A DNA stretch of 64,000 nucleotides from Cryptomeria japonica (lineage: Eukaryota > Streptophyta > Pinopsida > Cupressales > Cupressaceae), in the NCBI RefSeq assembly GCF_030272615.1, contig NW_026729284.1, positions 1 to 64,000 on the forward strand, written 5' to 3'. This document shows, piece by piece, positions 10,661-21,146 of the stretch (position 1 is its first letter; each line of letters begins with the position of its first letter). The translations under genes and the position numbers were made by a program. Under the pieces are notes generated by a model that was given only the letters and a program-made list of their open reading frames with translations, had not been told where the DNA came from and ran no database searches.

Positions 10661-11733
10661 ACGGTGCGGTTTATCACATCGTTTCAAAGAAAGAAAAATA
10701 GGTGTGAAGAAATATGCCCCATAAATGTTAATTTAGTGGGTGCTATGTCCCCTCGACAGATGGGCTAAAAAATTTCAAAAAATCGGGTGATCTCTCGAAA
10801 AAGAACAAGAAGTTGAGGGGAGGTAGAATACAAGAAATTAGCAATAACGGTGAAATGATGGGAGAAAAATGGGGGTAAAATGAGGAAATGAGAGACGTTG
10901 GAAGTTTAGAGGGACCACAACAGTAAGCGGGGTGAATTAGGGTTAGGGCTGGATGGTATATATGGGGGGGAAGGGGAAAAAATAGGCTCATTTGCACCTA
11001 TCTCCTTGGCAGTTTAGAGCTCTGATAGGGAATTTTTGGTGAAGGAGTGAGCAACGATCATCATGCCTATGCCTATAGAAGATCACCGGCTAGAGTGGAT
11101 CTGTCGATTCCAACAGCCAGACAACTACAAACCAGCTATACACAAATTTTGAATTTTGTGTTTTGTGCATTTTTGGCATGTTTTTTCAGGCATCAAAGTC
11201 CAATCAAGATAATAGCGCTAAAACCATGTTTTAATGCTATTGTCGCCTAGAATAGCACTATTATGCCGCAATGGTGCTATTGTATAGTAGTTGTAGCGCT
11301 TGTGTTAGGTTTAGTGCTTTCATTACATAGTAGTAGTGGTATTGTAGTATTAGCACGTTTGTATGTTTGTTGTAGTGCTGTTGTTATTGAATAGCATTGT
11401 TGTGTAGTTAATTTAGCGTGTTTGATTGTTTAGCACTTTTGTGCACAAATTGTGGCGCTATTGTGAGCAGAATAGCACTATTGTGATAAAAATTCCCCAG
11501 TGTTAGAGAACATAGCCTGATGTCTCAGTTGATTGTTTGATTGGTTGTTTTGGTGAATTATAGCAGCCCCCTTGAGACTAGGTCATTATGATAAATGTCT
11601 GTTGTAGTCTAGGATTGCCATAATCGATTACCTATTGAGACCCGAAGATACTTGATCAAAGTATCTGTTGATAGTCTAGGTTGAAAACTTAAGAAAGTTT
11701 GTACCAAAACAACTAATGTTTGTTGATGTGTGT
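10661..11733. other. Non-coding stretch upstream of the PMD pseudogene
   Basis: It contains a G-rich purine patch (10800-10990), a 29-codon ORF starting MPMPIEDHRLEWICRF at 11063-11152 that could be a first exon of the pseudogene, and the TAGC-motif array listed separately. A plausible splice acceptor GTGTGTAG ends at 11733. No other gene is seen. Unit 2 equivalent: 39596-40668. Confidence 0.4.
11205..11495. repeat. Degenerate TAGCRCTATTGT motif array
   Basis: About a dozen variants of a short motif (AATAGCACTATTGT, TAGCGCTATTG, AGTGCTGTTGTTATTG, TTTAGCACTTTTGTG) are scattered every 15-35 bp over about 290 bp, all in the same orientation. This is a decayed minisatellite or motif cluster. Spacing is irregular, so it is not a CRISPR-like array. 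Confidence 0.55.
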
Positions 11734-13725
11734 AGGAGGACGTGCCTGTTCTACAGATGCCGGAGCAGCATCCTGCCACATAGCAGCTGACAGAGGCAGA
11801 CAGATTCTGCGTCGCTGCGACTAGTTTGTACGATATGATCTATCGTCCCGTGATTCGGATGAATTGCGGACTGATGACAGCACTGGCCGAGCATTGGCAT
11901 AGTGAGATATGTACCTTCTACCTGGCGATGGGAGAGATGACAGTGATGCTAGAGGATGTGTGGAGGATACTACACATCCTGATTAGAGGGGAGCTGGTGA
12001 CCTATGATCAAGCATTAGGGACGACGACGGTGTAGAGAATATTTGCTGATGATGTTTATATTGAGGATGACTTTGTATCCTAGGAGGACATAGTAGCATT
12101 GTATGAGCCTTTACCAATAGTTTTATCCAGGATCGTCGGGGGTTTGGTGTGCCCCGACTGACGTTCACATGGACTAGCCGTTGGTTGGGACCAGGTGATT
12201 GAGAAGATGATGACTGAGAGGACCCACTATGCCTGGGGACCATGTGTGCTAGCACATATTTATAGGGAGCTACACGAGGTGGTGTACCGAGAGAAGAGAT
12301 CACTAGCAGTAGGGATCACATTACTACACATCTGGGCTTGGGAGCACTTGCCAGTCACACGAACAGTCTACTTGATATTTAGGGTGATATATCAGCCCTA
12401 TGTTTATATGTATGGAGGGATGATGAGCCAGCCCCATCTGAGGAAGTTGGATTTTTTGTGACGGGCTTTAGATGACCTAGATACAGTGATATGGAGGTTG
12501 TATATCGAGTGTGAGCCTTGGGAGGATGATGCAGAAGTGCTACTGTATGTATTTATGACACACTTTTTGATTGGGCGCACATCCTACCTTATAGAGAGAC
12601 AGGTGCCAGGGAGAGTGATGAGGCAGTTTTGACGGAGGTAGGGATTGTCGAGAGGCTCAGGGGAGTATGCATGGGTAGTACGGGAGAGATTTTAGTGGGG
12701 ACCAATGTTACCATATGATCAGGCCTTGATAGAGTTCCAGAATTTACAGGCGAGACCAGGGCATATGAGGCCTGAGATTGTCGATGCAGGGGTGACAGAG
12801 GAGTACACACAGTATCATACTGCACATCTGATTATATAGATTTCAGATCCGATCGAGCCTATACCACCTTTTGAGGATGAGAGGAGATGATAAAGGAGGA
12901 AGAGAGGAGGTCGAGGAGTAGGAGGAGGAGATGGAGGTGGTGGAGGAGGATTTGGTGGAGCAGGAAAAGGTGGAGGAGGAGATGGAGGTGGTGGAGTATT
13001 TGGTGGAGCAGGAGGAGGTGGAGGACGAGGAGGATTTGGTGGTGGAGGGGGATTTGGAGGTGGAGGTGGTGGAGGAGGATGATTACAGAGGAGAGGTAGA
13101 GGGGGAGAGTCGTTGCGACTATCACAGGGTCCACTGATACGAGGGGCTGCCAAAGAAGGAGGTAGGGATATTGGTGGGGGTGTAGTGCCTATGGAGATGG
13201 GAGAGGGAGCCATAGGTGGAGGAGAGGTTCCTATGGAGATGGGAGGGGGAGAGATAGGTGGAGGAGATGGAGATGTATGGGAGTATATGATTTTACACTC
13301 ACAGACTCGGTTAGAGGATAGCGAGGCAGAGATTGCAGCTAGAGATGTCCAACTATTTGCATGGGAGGTGGAGCTGACTGTAGTGAGGAAAGAGAGAGAT
13401 GATCTGGTGGACAGGTTGAGGGAGGTGCAGGATAGAGTCCAAGTCTTGGAGGGAGCATAGGCATAGGGTCCAACTGAGGTGGTGTTGAGGGAGATGTGAC
13501 AGGCAAGTGGAGAGATTGACTATTGGTGGGGAATATATGAGCTGGTTGTGCCAGTTAGTCAGCAAGCACTGAGCTATTCTAAGATGCGGTGGGCAAGATC
13601 AAAGTGGTCACAGAGGGCTCAGAGAAGTGGGGGTGTTATGGGTCCTCCTCAGTGAGGTGGTGGGGGAGGAGTAGGGGGTAGTCGTGGTGCAGCATCTGGC
13701 CAGAGTGCCATTTGAGATATTTTAG
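11734..13725 (+). pseudogene. Plant mobile domain (PMD/MAIN-like) protein pseudogene with Gly-rich and coiled-coil tail
   Basis: One reading frame carries nearly all the signal. Residues such as CGLMTALAEHWHSEICTFYL and GEMTVMLEDVWRILHI (11850-12000), a HIWAWEHLPVTR motif (12329-12364) and WGPMLPYD (12696-12719) are hallmarks of the plant mobile domain (PF10536), shared by MAIN-type proteins and some transposons. A run of glycines with FGG units follows (12905-13080), then an acidic-basic helical segment (13320-13457) with heptad-like spacing, probably a coiled coil. The frame contains about 16 stops, the first at 11781 and others including 12033, 12081, 12459, 12630, 12837, 13080 and 13458. 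Bases about 12140-12195 read better in another frame (RLTFTWTSRWLGPG), so at least two indels are present. It cannot encode a full protein. Whether it was a host gene or transposon cargo is not clear. Confidence 0.85.
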
Positions 13726-14673
13726 GTACTTGTTACATTATTATTTTGGACTGTGACTTGGATGGATTTTGGTAGTCGATATATTTTGACATCATTGTAC
13801 TATGATACATGTAATCTTTTTTTTTAATGTGATATATGAAGAGATCCCATGCTTTGATATTATATGCATATGTATGATGACACCTATATTGTTGATACAG
13901 GATGATGATTATGAGTTATGCTTAGATTCATGCTATGGATGATTTGATTACTATATATACATGGTGATGATATGATTTCTAGATGCATGCTATGGATGAT
14001 TTGTCTAATTATGTGGATGCAGGTAGAAGATGGACGATGCTTGTGGTAATGATGTTAATTATGATGTAATGATGATGATGTATGCAAAAATAATGAGTTG
14101 AAATAATGCATAATGATGTTTGTGATAGATAATACTTGTTCATTTTTTATGATATGATATGAGTAAATGATGCATGTTGTAAGATGAATCTAAGTGAATC
14201 AAATGTGTATGCAAATGTGATGTATGAATGCACTTTAAATGGATGAACAAATGTTGATACAAATGTTTATGTATGAATGCACTTAAATGAATGTATCTAA
14301 ATGATGTAATGTTTATGAGATGTATTTAAAATTAATCTAAATGACTAAAATGATTCAAAACATAACTAAGTGATAAATGAGATTGAAATGATAATGCAAA
14401 TAAATGCAAATAGGGGATAAAGAATAATGAATAACTGCACCTTAATGCAATTAAAGGATAATGAATAACTGCACCTTAGTGCAATTGGAGGATAATGCAT
14501 GCATCTCATGAATCTAGATGAAACAAAATGGGGAAAAATGCACCTATGAAATGAATTCTAAATGAACTTAAAGGATGATGAAAGGAATGCATATTTAAAA
14601 TGAATGCACTACATGGATGAATGAATGTTCTTTATAACAAATTCACTTAAATGAAATGCAACTAAATTATAGT
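13726..14673. other. AT-rich low-complexity stretch, no gene
   Basis: Repetitive in ATG, GATGAT and AATGAATGCAC words. There is a short tandem pair with core AATAACTGCACCTTA (about 14428-14490) and a repeated ATGCTATGGATGATTTG (13931 and 13987). No coding signal. Unit 2 equivalent: 42661-43608. Confidence 0.5.
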
Positions 14674-15459
14674 TGTAGACACCTAAAATTGTTTAGTCTA
14701 ATTAAATAAATATCTTTATTTATTTAATTATTTTAAGCCTAATTCTTCTATTAATTAAATAAATCTTTATTTATTTAACTAATTCATTTATCCTCTTTTA
14801 GCCTTATTTCTCATTTAAATAAATACTTTTATTTATTTAAATTATCCTTTTCCTAAATTAAATAGATATCTTATTTATTTAATTGATCCCACTTCCTCTA
14901 TTAATTAAATAAATCTTTATTTATTTAATTAATTCATTAACCTTTTCTACCCATGACACATGTCATTCATCTCTTAATTCCTACACTACCTACCCTTTCA
15001 TTATTTTCTTATTTTCTCTACCTACCCTCTAATCCTAGCTGACTATTTATCTCTTACACCTCCAATCTTATCCCTCCATTTCCTACAGTGTCTTCTATAT
15101 AAGAGGACACTTCCTTCATTATCAACCCTGATTAGTTGACTTCTCAACTACATTACACTTTCAAACTTGCATATGCGATCAAGCCTACTTTCAACCACAT
15201 TTCCGTTCTTTGTTGAGCTCTTGTGCACATATAAAATCTAAGAGCAAATATATCAAGCAAGATAAATGGAGATAGGAAGAATGGAGATCTAAACCCTATT
15301 GGACATGTGATGGTATAATCTTTGTGATTTCATTTGATTTGCATTGTCTTAGGTAATCTTCATAAGTTATGGTGGATCTTTGTTGTTGTTAGGCTAGGGT
15401 TTTGTGGTTGAATTCATTTAGTCTTTCAATATTGTTGTTTTCCATTTTCACCATATACA
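14674..15459 (+). repeat. 5' LTR of a Ty3/gypsy-type element
   Basis: It begins TGTAGACACC and ends ATATACA, giving TGTA/TACA terminal inverted bases. The U3 holds five AT palindromes (14699-14932). A TATA box sits inside GTGTCTTCTATATAAGAGGA (15088 on), as expected about 350 bp before the LTR end. A TGGCACGCCCC sequence follows within a few bases and looks like a primer-binding site, although I cannot name the tRNA. No matching 3' LTR is present in the unit. Confidence 0.7.
14699..14932. repeat. Five AT palindromes in the gypsy U3
   Basis: Five near-perfect inverted repeats of the type TTAATTAAATAAA-TCT-TTATTTATTTAA occur at 14699-14730, 14751-14781, 14812-14843, 14855-14884 and 14901-14932, spaced about 45-60 bp. 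Each can form a short hairpin. They lie entirely in the LTR promoter-proximal region. Confidence 0.8.
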
Positions 15460-17770
15460 TTTTGGCACGCCCCATGGGACATAGATTTTTGTTAGATCTA
15501 TGTTTTTTGCAGGTTTTTCTAACCCTATATTGCTGTTTTGTAAAACAATTTGGAGAAAACCTTGTGCAGCTAGGGTTTTGGACACAAAATCAAGATCTTG
15601 GAGAGATTTGATCCTATCTCACAAACGTATTAGAATTTTTGCACAGAATTTTATTGGCAAGTTGAAGACAGTATCAATAGATTTCAATCCAAAATTTAGA
15701 ATTTTTGGAGCACATTTTCATTTTCTATGAATTTTTTATGATTTTTCATAAACAATTAATTTTGAGAGCAAATCAGTGAATTGTTCGGGTTTTCTTACAT
15801 TTTTGGAAATATCTCATAATTATACACAACATCTGTTCTTTGTGATTTTAATTTTGATGCAAAAAAATTCTTAAAAAATCAGATCTTTAAAGATCCATTC
15901 CCAAAACATGACAAGGAAAAAGCTAAAGCCATAGATGAGCAAACCAACTATACCAAAGAATCCTATAACTATGATTCAATTGTTGATCACATTTCAATGG
16001 ACAATTATGTCTCTACCATTATCATCAAGGACAAAACGCATGAGAATTCTACCCAAAGACCCAAGGTTGTCCTGAAAGGAATTAGATCTTCTTCCGAACC
16101 TACCTCTTAGTGTAATGTTACAACTCATCGAGGAAAATTCACTTTACAAGGTGCTCCAGCTAAAAAGACTACTTCCTTATCAACCAAACTTGAGTATGAC
16201 CTTGTAGAACAGTTAGGGAAGAAACCCACACCTATCTCCATCCTTGAACTTTTACGCATATCCCCTGCACATAAGGCCATTCTTGACAAAACCTTGAGAG
16301 ACACTTCCATCCCTATTGATCTAAACATGGACCAGTTTCAATCCTTGGTGGGATACCTTTCTGTTCCACACTCCCTTACATTCACAGAAGCTGATGACGC
16401 CTCTGTGAGCCAACCACATAATGCACCTTTACACATTGAAACCTTCCTACATAAACATTGAATAAAGCGAGTCTTGATAGATGGAGGAGCAGGTCTAAAC
16501 ATTTGTACATTGAGCACTATCAAACAATTGGGATATTCTGATAAAGCTGTGAATTCTACAAACAAAATTACCATCAAAGCATATGATGATGAAGAGCATT
16601 CATCCAAAGGCATAGTCACTTTACCTCTTAGAGTTGGGCCAATTACAAAAGATGAGGTTTGTCAAGTCCTTGACCTCGATCTCACATACAACATATTGCT
16701 AGGACGTCCATGGATTCATGAGATGAGCGCATTACCATCTACATACCATCGATGTATCAAGTTTTCACACAATGGAGTTGAAGTTATCATCAAAGCTGAT
16801 CCTAACCCATTCATATATTGCAACAATCTATGACCTAGATCAGAAATAACAATCCCAATCAATTTAGAGGCTATTCCTTCATCAACTTATGTGGATCCAG
16901 AATCATTAAAGGCTTCTACATCCAAACAAATAGAGCTAAAAGAAAAATTCAAGATTAAAGACATGAGATGTGGTGAGTATATCTGTCATGCTGATCAACT
17001 CCCACTATCTCCTAAGACATTCAGTCGACAGGAACAACCTACAAAAAATTTGCAATGCCAAGGAATTGGGTGTGAACCACCTAGTGTTGTGGCTACTATG
17101 TCTGAATGCAAATCACCTCTAGTGCTGCAAGCAGCTCTTGATATCAATAGTCCTAAGAGTGGTTCCAACAAAGAATCTATTGAGCATATCACCAACCCTC
17201 TTGATAACTCACATAGCTTTACCATATCATCCACTTATTCCATTTCCAGTCCTCTCCCAGACTTGGATCAACAAGAATTACAAAAGCCCTTACTAATTGG
17301 GGATGAAAAATTAAGCCTTGAAAAGAAAAAACTAAAAGTGAAAACTAAAGAAAAGTCTTTTAGTTCAAATCAAAATCAAAAGCTATTGGACTCTGAAAAA
17401 ATCAAGGTCAAGGATAAAAATCCTATGAAAGAAAAAGAACAAGAGTTGATCTCCCCTAATATCAAAATAACTGGGGGCAAAAGTTCTACAATTTTAAGTC
17501 AAAAAGCATACTTGTTGATCTGAAGTCTCTATCATGTCATGATACTTTCACTTCTTTTCACAAGCATAAGCCTTCATCACTCATCCACTTGTTCCACACA
17601 TTCTTTCCCTTCTAGCAATACATCATGGACCTTTAAGGGAGCTTCCTTGAGGGACTTTGTTATCAGGGATGCTGAAACTTCTTTAGGTGATTGTGGTATT
17701 GTTGCCTTTAAAAAAGAATCTTGTTATTACAATATTCAACATAATTATTAAATTGATACAAGAAGGATTT
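15460..17770 (+). pseudogene. Gypsy internal region: gag-pol remnant with protease domain, truncated before RT
   Basis: From about 15880 a single frame continues to about 17770, interrupted by stops at about 16108 (TAG), 16459 (TGA), 16831 (TGA) and 17521 (TGA). The aspartic protease is recognisable at 16464-16830: RVLIDGGAGLNICTLSTI with the DGGAG form of the active site, then TYNILLGRPWIHEMSALPST, typical of plant Ty3/gypsy retropepsins. The Lys/Ser-rich part at 16891-17523 is the protease-RT spacer. No reverse transcriptase, RNase H or integrase follows, so the element is cut at about 17770, where the minus-strand Cys-rich fragment begins. Bases 15460-15880 are the untranslated leader. Confidence 0.8.
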
Positions 17771-18739
17771 CTAAATTGTCACCTCTTGGAGAGGCTTTTT
17801 TATGATGAAACCTTGTTCAAGTATGGTGGAGGACTGAAATGAGCTGCTGCACCCATTTATCGTGCATTTGGTTGGACAATATTTCTCATTGCACTGATGT
17901 GCTTTATGGTTCGATTCAATCGCCACAACACAGGGATTAATGCAGCTTGGAAGAGAGCATTTTCTGTTGCACATATGTTGAGGGGAATCGCACTTGTGCT
18001 GGCCAGGCTGCCCTGGCCACAGAGAACATTTCTCATTACAATTTGAAGATGTCTCATATAAGTAACAGCTCTGGCCACATGTATGATTTTTCCTTTTGCA
18101 ATTGTGATTTCCTTCATGCCCTGCTAAATCCCCGCATAAGCTTAAGCTGTCTCCTTCTCGAGTACAATAACTGCAGTTTTCTGTACACAAATGACTCCCC
18201 ATGCAAGAATGACGGTCACCATGCCCTTTCTCCATCACACATCTCCAGAAGCAAACAGAACATTTGCATCCACAAACTGATAGTCCTTGCTTTACTTTGC
18301 CAAGAGCTACATTAGCCTCTAGCTGCAACCTTTGCTCCTCGTCATCATCACAGAAATCTGTGGTGTTTGAACTTATAGAAGACTCCCCGACAGCAACAGG
18401 AAAATCAGGAACTCCTTCCTGTGTGTTGAAATTATCCAAAACCCTTAATTCTTCATTTGTATCTGTCACAGAAAGGCATCCCATGTGGACCGCAGACGTA
18501 AGATTTCTCCTCAGGATATCAACTGTCATAGCCACTCGCTTGCTGTCAATATCAGTCCAGTCCTTGGCTGCAATCTGAGCTATAATAAGCTTCAGATCCC
18601 TCATGAAGGTGAATCCACTGTAATAGCAAGAATCGATTCTTTATGTCACCGCTTCTGCTAGCTCACTCAGGCTCTCTCTATAATACTCAGATCTATTATA
18701 AGGAGCCATAGCAGCAATCTCGACCTTTCCGTCGTACAT
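17771..18739 (-). pseudogene. Cys/His-rich protein C-terminal fragment with an internal stop
   Basis: The minus-strand frame from ATG at 18739 reads MYDGKVEIAAMAPYNRSEYY, meets TAA at 18641-18643, then continues in the same frame for 289 codons to a stop at 17771. The later ATG at 18604 would give 277 residues. The N-terminal third is helical and charged. The last 170 residues carry at least four units of the form GHxxxHxC...HxCxxxC (for example GHGDRHSC, GHEGNHNC, GQHKC, KAHQC), which look like zinc-binding knuckles. I do not recognise the family with confidence. The layout suggests the tail of a much larger protein whose upstream part is missing. The stop may have come from CAA or be a sequencing variant, but it is present in both complete units. 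Confidence 0.6.
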
Positions 18740-18981
18740 TTTAAAAATGAAATTGTTCATTTGTGCTTTCCTACACAATGATCCTGATAGTTGCATTTAT
18801 AATTATCTGAAATTTAACTTTCATTAAATCAAAATAAAGAACTATTAGATCTTCATACAACTTCGCTTCCACCGACTTTCTCAACAACAACTCAAACCAA
18901 TCACACCTCCTTCCTACCACTCCCGACAGGAACTTCGCTGCTTGCAGCTCTCGCTAAAAAAGGGTTTGGGTGGTACATCAT

Positions 18982-19111
18982 GGCGCTTGCTATGAGGCCC
19001 TTTAAACAGCACCCCATAGCTCCCTACTTCATAGGTTGCACGATGCTGCAGGAGGAGGCTAGGAAGTAGGGGGCCATGGGGTGCTGTTTAAAGGACCCCA
19101 TAGCCAGCGCC
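18982..19111. repeat. Foldback hairpin element (51 bp arms)
   Basis: Arm 18982-19032 is the near-exact inverse complement of 19061-19111 (about 7 mismatches in 51), with a 28 base loop. The arms begin GGCGCTTGCTATGAGG and end CCATAGCCAGCGCC. It is richer in GC than its surroundings. No clear target-site duplication is seen. It could be a small MITE or foldback transposon. A transcript would form a strong hairpin of the size of a plant miRNA precursor, but nothing shows it is processed. Confidence 0.75.
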
Positions 19112-20044
19112 TAAAAACAGATGAGACGATATGTACGTACGGCTCATTAGGCACATTACCAAGTAAACACTATCATTAAAGTCTAGTTAAACTCCGTCAG
19201 TAGTTCGATCGTGCACACAGATCAACTTGATTGTTTTCCTGTGCATTAATGACCTTATTTCAGAGTTCACATGCCAAGCGATGCAACTAGCAACTGATGA
19301 AAATGATCCTGAGATCAACTTAGAGGTGTACTGTAAAAACACAGTTGTAAAGCATCTGCATTTTGCAGGGATTTCTCACATGCGCAAAGTTGATAATTAT
19401 AGCGCTTTCATCATTAAAGAGCCAAGTTCCACTAATTGACAAAATTGTCATGTGAGCTCTGAAACGAAGCCAAGTCCTGTAGAGAAAAACTGGTGAGTTG
19501 ATATGTACGTACCGCTCAAATATGGAGTTTTGTTAGCGTGGCAAGGACATTTGGTTGCAGCAGAGCAATAGCACAAATGTTGTTCAGTTCAGTGTTTAAA
19601 TGGTGATTTGCATTTTAGATAGTTCATTTATTATGCGGATGATAATGTTGAAGTAGTTATATTAAAGAATTGATCAGTATTTGTATAAAAGATTAATAAT
19701 AGTTGTATGATAGACCTAAAACGGAAAAGTAATGAGCAATGTATTTGTGCATAGATGATCATCTATTAGTTCTTCCGCACAATTTCAATAATATTTGAAG
19801 GTCTCTTAAACATTAGGTTATATATTTTATTGGAAATGTTTATTAAAATATTAATATTTCATATTTTAATAAATTTGGTTCACATTTTATTATCAAATAA
19901 TTGTAGAATTAAATAATATGGAGCCCTTTAACTTGCACATTCTAATCTTAAACCTAATAATCACCATTAAAGATTCCTACCTCATTCTTATACTCTTGCC
20001 TCTTGTCACTAATTACAAATCTCAATCTTCTAGCTACATTTACA
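19112..20044. other. Intergenic stretch, no gene recognised
   Basis: AT-rich DNA. A short plus-strand ORF (19227-19439) has no family resemblance that I can see. A TATGTACGTACSGCTCA word occurs twice (19130 and 19501). Unit 2 equivalent: 48047-48979. Confidence 0.4.
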
Positions 20045-20313
20045 ATGACTAGGCTTAACTATATTAATTTGCAAGCGAGGATACAAACATACATCTTTGT
20101 CCATCTAGAATAAGTTGAAGAGTTATTGGAAGAGGAGACCATGATATAAGCATGATCACTCTAGGCTATGGAAGTGGGAATGACTAGGCTTAACTATATT
20201 AATTTGCAGCGAGGATACAAACATACATCTTTGTCCATCTAGAATAAGTTGAAGAGTTATTGGAAGAGGAGACCATGATATAAGCATGATCACTCTAGGC
20301 TATGGAAGTGGGA
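20045..20313. repeat. 135 bp tandem duplication
   Basis: Two adjacent direct copies, 20045-20179 and 20180-20313. The only difference I see is GCAAGCGAG against GCAGCGAG (a 1 bp deletion). The near identity means the duplication is young relative to the surrounding repeats, but older than the 28.9 kb array, because both units carry it. Confidence 0.93.
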
Positions 20314-21060
20314 AATTTCAACCACACCAGCTACTTGAGCGATTCATAAATTATGATTATGTGTGCCTATAGCCACTCCCAACCTCACTTCTTTCCTTGA
20401 TTTGATCCTACCAAAACCAACATCCTACTATTTCTCATTCAATTCCACAATGAAATATCAATTGTAAATACTACAATCATTATGTATAAATGATGTCATG
20501 TATCCATTTTCTAGTAAATTGTTTATAAATTGTGTTTTATTTACATACATGAATTTAATGCTCCCTTACCTTCTATAGATCCTTTTGATATTGCAATTGA
20601 ACTTAACCTAAATGTTTTATCATATCAATTGAGCACACATTTACATGATTGGTTTTATGTGGTAGTATTTTAAGTCATTTAATTGCATTCATTTTACATC
20701 TCTAATCCCTCAAACAATATTTCTTATTTAAGAATGTTAAAGGAGGATCAACATAAAAAAATTGGATTTTGTGCACAAAAAACGAAAGATGAAATCATAT
20801 TTGAGGGTCCTTGCTTACTATATTTGATCCTTGTATGGTTTTGAGAGGTTGAACTAGAAAAACTTATCTCCTTGTGACATAATGAGAACTCTTCAAAAAA
20901 AAAAAAATGGCTAGTCTGTAGATATTCAAAGTAGTGAAAGCCAAGTTCCACATGGAAACAAGAAACAAAGTAGAACAAGTTACTACATATTGTTAAATAT
21001 GTATTTATATGATGAGTTTATGGTCTTAGATCTAAGTTGGAGGTCTACACTTAGTAGGAG

Positions 21061-21063
<3 letters not shown>
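20314..21063. other. Intergenic stretch, no gene recognised
   Basis: AT-rich, with a poly(A) run of about 13 bases near 20896. Short ORFs only. Unit 2 equivalent: 49249-49998. Confidence 0.4.

Positions 21064-21143
<80 letters not shown>
21064..21143. repeat. (GA)40 microsatellite
   Basis: Pure dinucleotide run of 80 bases. The corresponding run in unit 2 (49999-50068) is 70 bases, which fully explains the 10 bp difference in unit length. Confidence 0.97.

Positions 21144-21146
<3 letters not shown>

Noticed and set aside
10935-10950. Telomere-like TTAGGGTTAGGG
   Set aside because: Only two units and not the usual plant TTTAGGG register; no array, so chance or interstitial noise.
11205-11495. 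CRISPR-like array
   Set aside because: Irregular spacing, degenerate words, plant nuclear context, no cas genes.
12815-13213. Minus-strand Pro-rich ORF resembling an extensin, and Arg/Trp- and Glu/Val-rich plus-strand ORFs in the same place
   Set aside because: They are other-frame readings of the GGA/GGT-rich tract that encodes the glycine run of the mobile-domain pseudogene. They have no signal peptide or periodic extensin motif.
19227-19439. 70-codon ORF on the plus strand
   Set aside because: No motif, no splice or promoter context and no family resemblance; not kept as a gene.
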